Source: Nautilus pompilius
Taxonomy: Eukaryota; Mollusca; Cephalopoda; Nautilida; Nautilidae
Reading direction: 5' to 3'
Length of the DNA: 64,000 nucleotides
Assembly: GCA_018389105.1 (NCBI GenBank)
Contig: JACATO010001073.1
Coordinates: 50,001-114,000 of the forward strand
The notes below the pieces were generated by a model that was not told the DNA's origin, did not search any database, and was given only the letters and a program-made list of their open reading frames with translations. Positions 37,443 through 64,000 of the stretch are shown here, in pieces; positions within the stretch are counted from its first letter, which is position 1; every line of letters begins with the position of its first letter. The position numbers and the translations under genes are program-made.

Positions 37443-40400
37443 CTGTAAAGAGAAATTCGCCAAATGACATCATAATTTGTACTCACAAATTACCTAGCAG
37501 AGCTTGTACAAAACTCCCCTTTTATTTTTTAGAAATAAGTTTTTACTCTTTGCCACTGGGGGGTTTTACTACTGAAAATAAAAATGAAATAATCAATTGA
37601 AATGAAAGGTGGTTAAGATAAGTTCCAGCGATCCTCTGGCAAATCGTGCTCCCAACCTAACACTTGGGGTGGGGGGCATTGAGGACCACGCCCTCTGGGC
37701 GAGGTCACTTGGGATCAACCTTATGTGGGTAGGGGCAGTCGGAAAGTCCTCCACCCGAAAAGAGTGGAGGCGAGGGGCACTTTTTGCCTCTGGCCTGCCT
37801 GTCTGGCTAGGAAGGTTAGGTGCGTTGAGACCGTTTTCGGACTTGATGTCCTGAGGCCTTTTTTCCCAAGATTGGTTTTTGGCTGGGGAAGCGGTCACTC
37901 TAACCAGGGGGGTGTTTGTGCCCCAAACCCTGGCCGCTTCAGCGCCTCAACCCGGCCTTTTAGGCCTCAACGGGAGCTTGCTCCACACCGGGCTTCAGCC
38001 ACCAACCCCAACCCCTTCTCCTCGGAGATACACACACATACACGAACTTTCACACGCACCACTCACGCATTCACCACAAAAAGATAAAAAAAAAAAGAAG
38101 ATAAGTTCCATTTTAAAAACCTTCATTTAAAAATATCTTTTTTTTTTTTGTCCTTACATTTTAAAAAGTTTACTTTACTGAGACCAAATTTATTTTTCAA
38201 ATTCTACAACTTGTATGCCATAACTATACTTGGTGAGTGTTATCTGTCTGCTGTTGCTGTTGAAATTTTAGTACATTTAAAAAAAAAATCTTAATCCTGT
38301 GAAACAGCCACTTAATTACTGACCGATAACACCACCAACCTTGCTGTGGTCCTTACCTTCATATATGCTGCCTCAGTTTCTGCTATTGTGCGATCAAACT
38401 CATTCCGTGTAATCAATTTTTTGCTAAGACTTTCATTTACTCTAGCTAGCTTTTCTGTCAGTGCAGTGATGTCAGTCTGCAGCCTTTTCTTCTCTTCCTC
38501 CTCTTTCAAGATCTGTTGCTGCAGTTCATCCCGCTTGGCACAAAGATCTTCAATACCTATTTCATATATATATATATAAAAGTTTTATTGCTAGCATTTG
38601 TTACTTCTTAACTGTGACTATGTAATTTTAAAATGAGTACTACACACAAGAAAAAAAGTGTTAAATCCTCAGACATGATTGCAATATAAGTAAATAGACA
38701 GAAAAATAATGTTAAATTTATTTGATCACTTAGAATATTCAGAAATGTTTAGGAACAATTAAGATGTTAAACATAGATTTTGAGTTCCTACTATATTATT
38801 AAAATAAACACTTCAATCACAAGATAGGTACATTTTATAAAATATATTTAAGAATCTGACTTGCTAATTTTGTGGATTATTATAATATACTAAAATTGAC
38901 TATATAGATTTGCACAATATTAGAGAAATCTTGTTTTTCTAGTGTATTATAATGCATCAACAATTGAAATTATTCCTCTTGGATTACTTATTCTTCAAAC
39001 ATTTGCATGTAGAACAGAAAATTAGCAGCTGCCAAATGAGGCTAAACTGGCAGCAATCCATGAGAAAAATGGTCAATGTTCAGAAATTAGTCACAATCAT
39101 TCAACATCCAAAATAAGTTCATTTTGTTTGTTAGATCTTTATCTATTGAGGCTCCCCCAAATTCTGGTGAATGCAAAAGGTTTGGGGTGGGATCAATGTG
39201 AACCCCATCAGTTTTGTCTTTCAAGGCATCAAAAATCAATGCCAAAATCTACAAAAATGATATTCTAGCTCATGTGAAGTCAAAGTGCAGAGAAACAATT
39301 GGAAACAAGCTCTGGACTTTCCAAAAGGATGGGGCACCTGCTCAGATAGCCTGCATGATGTAGAGTTGGTTGTCCAAGAATTTTCCAGATTTGATAGGCA
39401 ATGACTGGCCAGTGTTGTTGCCTGATCTGAATCCATTGGATTTTGCCAATTGGGGGATTTTGGATAAAGATGTTTGCTCAGCACCCCGCAGAAATATCGA
39501 AGTGCTCAAACACTAATTGTTCAAGAAATGGGACAAAATCCATCAGTAACAGCTATGAAACAATGTCAACAATTCCCCTCTCCCCACCAGCATCTCCAGA
39601 CTTGAATCAAAGACAGAGGTTGATTCATCAAATGATTTTAATGTCATTGTAAACTAAAGAATTTGAGCTTTTGATTGATGTATAATTTGTCCATTCTGAA
39701 TTTTGTTTCTGTAAAATAAATGTGTTTTGAACAGAACTTCAAACACAACTACTAAAGTTCTGATGACTGTTTGCAAATCACTACCTATACTTTTATAATC
39801 CTTCTGCAGGTGTGGCACTTTCTGATTGCTTGTATAAAAACAAAGTATACTAACATCAACACACGACTGAACTATGGAACATTTAATTTTTACACGAGAT
39901 GCGATACTGTCATGTTATTTGCATTTTATACTCTGTCAGATGTGTTTTGTGTGTGGGTCACTAATGTAAGTAATAATAATAATAATTGTAAATCTAATTA
40001 TAACACTCTTGATCATTAACTCAGCTCTAGAACATGGGCTTCTTTGTTTGGATATTACATACATCAATTTACTTTTTACTACTATAAATCAAAAGATCAA
40101 CCTGGTGGGGTGTATGTGTGTGTGATAGAGAAAAGAAACAGCCCAATTCTAGACACCAATCTAACAGTAAAACATGACAAGATAGGTGGAGGAAGCAGCA
40201 TCTTGTTTGCTTGCCAATGTAAACAGCTATTTTATAGCAGAGAAATGGTCAGACAGGAGAGAGAGAGAGATAGAGACAGAAGGTAAAGAGAGCGAGACAA
40301 ACAGGGTGGAAAGAGGGACAGACACAGAAGGTAGAGAGAGATACAGACAACAGGAAGGAAGAGAGAGAGACATACAGACAGACAGAAGGTAGAGAGAGAC

Positions 40401-41483
40401 ACATACAGACAGACAGAAGGTAGAGAGAGAGACACATACAGACAGACAGAAGGTAGAGAGAGAGACATACAGGACAGACAGACACAGAAGGTAGAGAGAG
40501 ATACAGACAACAGGAAGGAAGAGAGAGAGACATACAGAGAGACAGAAGGTAGAGAGAGAGACATACAGGACAGACAGACACAGAAGGTAGAGAGAGATAC
40601 AGACAACAGGAAGGAAGAGAGAGAGACATACAGAGAGACAGAAGGTAGAGAGAGAGACATACAGGACAGACAGACAACAGGAAGGAAGAGAGAGAGACAT
40701 ACAGACAGACAGAAGGTAGAGAGAGAGACATACAGGACAGACAGACAACAGGAAGGAAGAGAGAGAGACATACAGACAGAAGGTAGAGAGAGAGACATAC
40801 AGACAGACAGAAGGTAGAGAGAGAGACATACAGGACAGACAGACACAGAAGGTAGAGAGAGATACAGACAACAGGAAGAAGAGAGAGAGACATACAGACA
40901 GACAGAAGGTAGAGAGAGAGACATACAGGACAGACAGACACAGAAGGTAGAGAGAGATACAGACAACAGGAAGGAAGAGAGAGAGACATACAGACAGACA
41001 GAAGGTAGAGAGAGAGACATACAGGACAGACAGACACAGAAGGTAGAGAGAGATACAGACAACAGGAAGGAAGAGAGAGAGACATACAGACAGACAGAAG
41101 GTAGAGAGAGAGACACAGACAACAGAAAAGAAGAGAGGAAGGAAGAGAGGGACATACAGACAGACAGGAGGGAAAGAGGGACAGACAGACAGAAGGTAGA
41201 GAGAGAGGAGGGACAGACAGATAGAAGGTAGAGAGAGAGATACAGACAACAGAAAAGAAGAGAAGGAAGGAAGAGAGGGACATACAGACAGACAGGTAAA
41301 GAGAGAGAGGAAGAGAGAGAGAGAGAGAGAGAAGGCCGAGCACACGAGAACGAGGCTCCATCAGCACTCGGGGATGTGGGGGGGGGAGGTGGGAGCCCGG
41401 AATGGTCCGCCGCCGTTCATTATTAACTCACACTTCACCAATTCGTTGTTGTAGTTCTGCAGAGCGGCTCCCTGCTGAGACAT
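37365..41483 (-). CDS. SSNA1: SSNA1 (NA14), centrosomal coiled-coil protein
   Basis: Exons, in transcript order: 41483-41432, 38556-38357 and 37442-37365 (TGA), 109 residues against 119 in human, with consistent phases and GT-AG junctions. SSNA1 is a small, nearly all-coiled-coil protein that assembles into fibrils on microtubules at centrosomes, basal bodies and the midbody. Identity is plain: the N-terminus [16 protein letters not shown], the central [28 protein letters not shown] and the tail [15 protein letters not shown] all follow the vertebrate protein closely. The start codon is the first ATG of exon 1 and matches the family N-terminus. The gene is divergent from DHX16. Intron 1 (2.9 kb) holds a 1.1-kb purine/pyrimidine minisatellite and a decayed mariner; intron 2 holds a 470-bp retroposon. 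Confidence 0.97.
37628..38097 (+). mobile_element. GC-rich retroposon with 13-bp target-site duplication
   Basis: A 470-bp GC-rich block in SSNA1 intron 2, ending in an A-rich tail and flanked by perfect copies of AAGATAAGTTCCA (37615-37627 and 38098-38110). Direct repeats plus an A-rich 3' end indicate target-primed reverse transcription in the plus orientation. I cannot assign it to a SINE or LINE family; open frames on both strands lack known motifs. Confidence 0.88.
38357..38556 (-). CDS. SSNA1: SSNA1 exon 2
   Basis: Acceptor GAAATAG directly after a (TA)n run, so the polypyrimidine tract is poor; donor GTAAGG. Residues 18-84, the main coiled coil. Confidence 0.97.
39200..39665 (+). pseudogene. 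Decayed mariner/Tc1-type transposase fragment
   Basis: Conceptual translation with frame changes gives a [10 protein letters not shown]-like segment, a [16 protein letters not shown]-like segment with the DLNPLD catalytic-region signature, and a weak KKWDKI tail. These are hallmarks of the C-terminal half of IS630/Tc1/mariner transposases. Stops interrupt it, and no inverted repeats were identified. It lies in SSNA1 intron 1, opposite to that gene. Confidence 0.75.
40252..41338. repeat. Purine-rich minisatellite in SSNA1 intron 1
   Basis: About 1.1 kb of AGAAGGTAGAGAGAGA, GACATACAGGACAGACAGAC and ACAACAGGAAGGAAGAG modules arranged in larger repeats. The plus strand is almost all purine with C and T at fixed spacing. 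Long minus-strand open frames (about 300-370 codons of Ser, Leu, Cys and Pro) are artefacts of the repeat. The array starts about 93 nt after the exon-1 donor of SSNA1. Confidence 0.95.
41432..41483 (-). CDS. SSNA1: SSNA1 exon 1
   Basis: Residues 1-17 and the first base of Cys18; donor GTGAGT. Confidence 0.95.
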
Positions 41484-41800
41484 GTCGCCGGGAAGAAGAC
41501 TCCCAGACAACCGACGACGATTCCTTCGCCCGAAGACCGGAGCCAAATCCGCGCGCGCGGCGCCGACACGTTCGTTGCCCGGGACGACGACGTCATCGCG
41601 TTTGCCTTCGTTTCCGGTGTGGGGGGGGTGTGTGTGTGTGTGTGGGAAGATCCGCCTCGTTTTGGATCCGCTTCCTCTCTCTCTTCTCTCCCCCCCCCCG
41701 CCAACCGCGCGCACTTCCGCCATAGGCTTCCCCTAGGAGGACCGACGAGACGCGCTCCCTGGAAGTTGGGGGGGTAAAGGCGGCTGATAAGGGGGAAGAG
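41484..41800. promoter_or_regulatory. Bidirectional SSNA1/DHX16 promoter region
   Basis: 317 bp between the two start codons, GC-rich with many CpGs. Visible elements: a CACTTCCG (ETS-like, 41712-41719) overlapping GCCAT (YY1-like, 41719-41723) close to the DHX16 start, GCGCGCGCGG (NRF1-like) near 41550, and a GACGTCAT CRE-like site near 41590. ETS/YY1/NRF1 combinations are known from promoters of broadly expressed animal genes. No TATA box was seen. Function is inferred. Confidence 0.7.
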
Positions 41801-63002
<21,202 letters not shown>

Positions 63003-63083
63003 GTATATATAAGAATTCCAAAAGTATATCAGGAATTTTTTATCGTAATTTTTTTATTGTAGAATATAGCTAAATCTTTTGAT

Positions 63084-63085
<2 letters not shown>

Positions 63086-63121
<36 letters not shown>
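63086..63121. repeat. (TA)n microsatellite
   Basis: About 17 TA repeats just after DHX16 exon 19, forming the left border of the MITE-like element. Confidence 0.9.
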
Positions 63122-63123
<2 letters not shown>

Positions 63124-63655
63124 ATGTCGACCCCCGCGTAATTGCTGCCCCAGTTATTCGCGGAATTTTCCTTAGAACCTAACTAATAATTGTTTGTGGA
63201 AACCCCCGCATATTCGCGGAATCGCAAATATCTTCCGCGATTTTTTATGGCTTTTTTGTGGCAATATATATTTTTTCACGCTTTTTAACGCTAAATTATT
63301 AATAACAATATAATTTACTAATTTTGTAATAATAAATACTAATGTAAATTCAGCAAAATATCAATATAGAATAAACGCTATTGGCCGGAGGTTTGAAAGT
63401 AGCCAATCCAAGACCGTTATTCATTTCTCCTCGCTGCTGATTGGCTGCTGCCCACGAGGTGCTGTCTCAGGCAGATGCAGCCCAGCATCATCCCAGTTTA
63501 CCGTGTGTAGTTATCTCGAGTGTTTCTCTGAGTGTTGTATTTTTTATTAAATTATTATTATTATTTTTTATTATATTTTACGTTATATTTTGACATTTAT
63601 AGGCATTTTTATGGGCCACGTCCAATATTCGCCCGCAAATACCGGGGGACAACTG
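63122..63655. mobile_element. Pogo/Tigger-like non-autonomous element
   Basis: About 534 bp. The right end, read inward, is CAGTTGTCCCCCGGTATTTG followed by CGGGCGAATATT. The left side has GACCCCCGCG and repeated ATTCGCGG motifs. CCCCG/ATTCGCGG-rich ends next to TA are typical of pogo/Tigger MITEs. It has no transposase. The left terminal repeat is diverged and lies next to the (TA)n run. Confidence 0.6.
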
Positions 63656-64000
63656 TATAGTGTAAATAACATTCACTATCTGAATTCTTGCTTTATAGAA
63701 TGTATCATGCATCCATCACTCAGGTTTCTTTTATGAATATTTCAAGTTGATTTAGTTATTCTGGAGTTTGAATGGCTTGTGTGCATTAATTGTTTTTCAA
63801 GATTGATCTATTTTTTTAAAATCAATAACATAACTGCTACGGAATAGGTAAAATGGCAGCTAAAGAGAATTCTTTAAATGGGATTTTGTTACCAGAGTGA
63901 CTCCCATGACCTTATAAAGCAAAATCAAAAATTGGTAATAGAAACATCTGGAATTTTTTTTAAGTTGAAAAACTCCCCCAAAAACTCTTGTCAAGAGCAG
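63656..64000. other. DHX16 intron 19 (partial)
   Basis: AT-rich intron sequence to the right edge; no coding exon seen. Confidence 0.7.

Noticed and set aside
40227-41367. Open frames of 307-372 codons on the minus strand
   Set aside because: They translate a CT-rich minisatellite in several frames at once (Ser, Leu, Cys, Pro repeats) inside an SSNA1 intron.

Overview
This is a eukaryotic (animal) window with split genes, canonical GT-AG introns of about 0.1-3 kb, mariner and SINE-like insertions and many minisatellites. The gene set (a BCL10-like CARD adaptor, CFAP77, SSNA1, a GH20 hexosaminidase and DHX16) and AT-rich DNA with local GC-rich promoter patches suggest a lophotrochozoan, most likely a mollusc. 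That placement is inference and was not tested.

Layout. 1-17.6 kb: no gene recognised; it holds three tandem arrays (1.4-1.9, 4.66-5.85 and 6.69-7.06 kb) that share a CRE-like TGACGTC core, plus GC-rich unassigned DNA at 7-11 kb. 17.6-22.05 kb, minus strand: CFAP77 (cilium), five supported exons and one doubtful terminal exon. 26.68-28.66 kb, minus strand: the last four exons of a lysosomal-type beta-hexosaminidase; its 5' exons were not found. 29.46-30.47 kb: a composite CT/TA array. 31.31-33.96 kb, plus strand: a complete three-exon BCL10-like gene. 37.37-41.48 kb, minus strand: complete three-exon SSNA1. 41.80-63.00 kb, plus strand: 19 exons of the spliceosomal helicase DHX16, running off the right edge about 160 residues before the expected end.

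SSNA1 and DHX16 are head to head, with 317 bp between start codons, on a GC-rich segment with ETS- and YY1-like motifs; this looks like a shared bidirectional promoter. CFAP77 and SSNA1 both act at cilia or centrioles. The other neighbours have no obvious joint pathway: DHX16 remodels the spliceosome, BCL10 acts in innate signalling and GH20 degrades glycans.

Most unusual features: (1) tandem arrays start within about 100 nt downstream of a 5' splice site in four genes (CFAP77, GH20, SSNA1, DHX16); (2) the DHX16 array is built from the end of its own exon 1 with the 5' splice site, so donor-like sites recur about ten times in intron 1; (3) several arrays share a CRE palindrome core; (4) the GH20 exons carry substitutions at two substrate-binding positions; (5) a 470-bp GC-rich retroposon with a perfect 13-bp target-site duplication sits in SSNA1 intron 2. 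No CRISPR array, operon or other prokaryote-type system is present. All exon models were read by eye from splice sites, reading phase and remembered homologues; no alignment was run.
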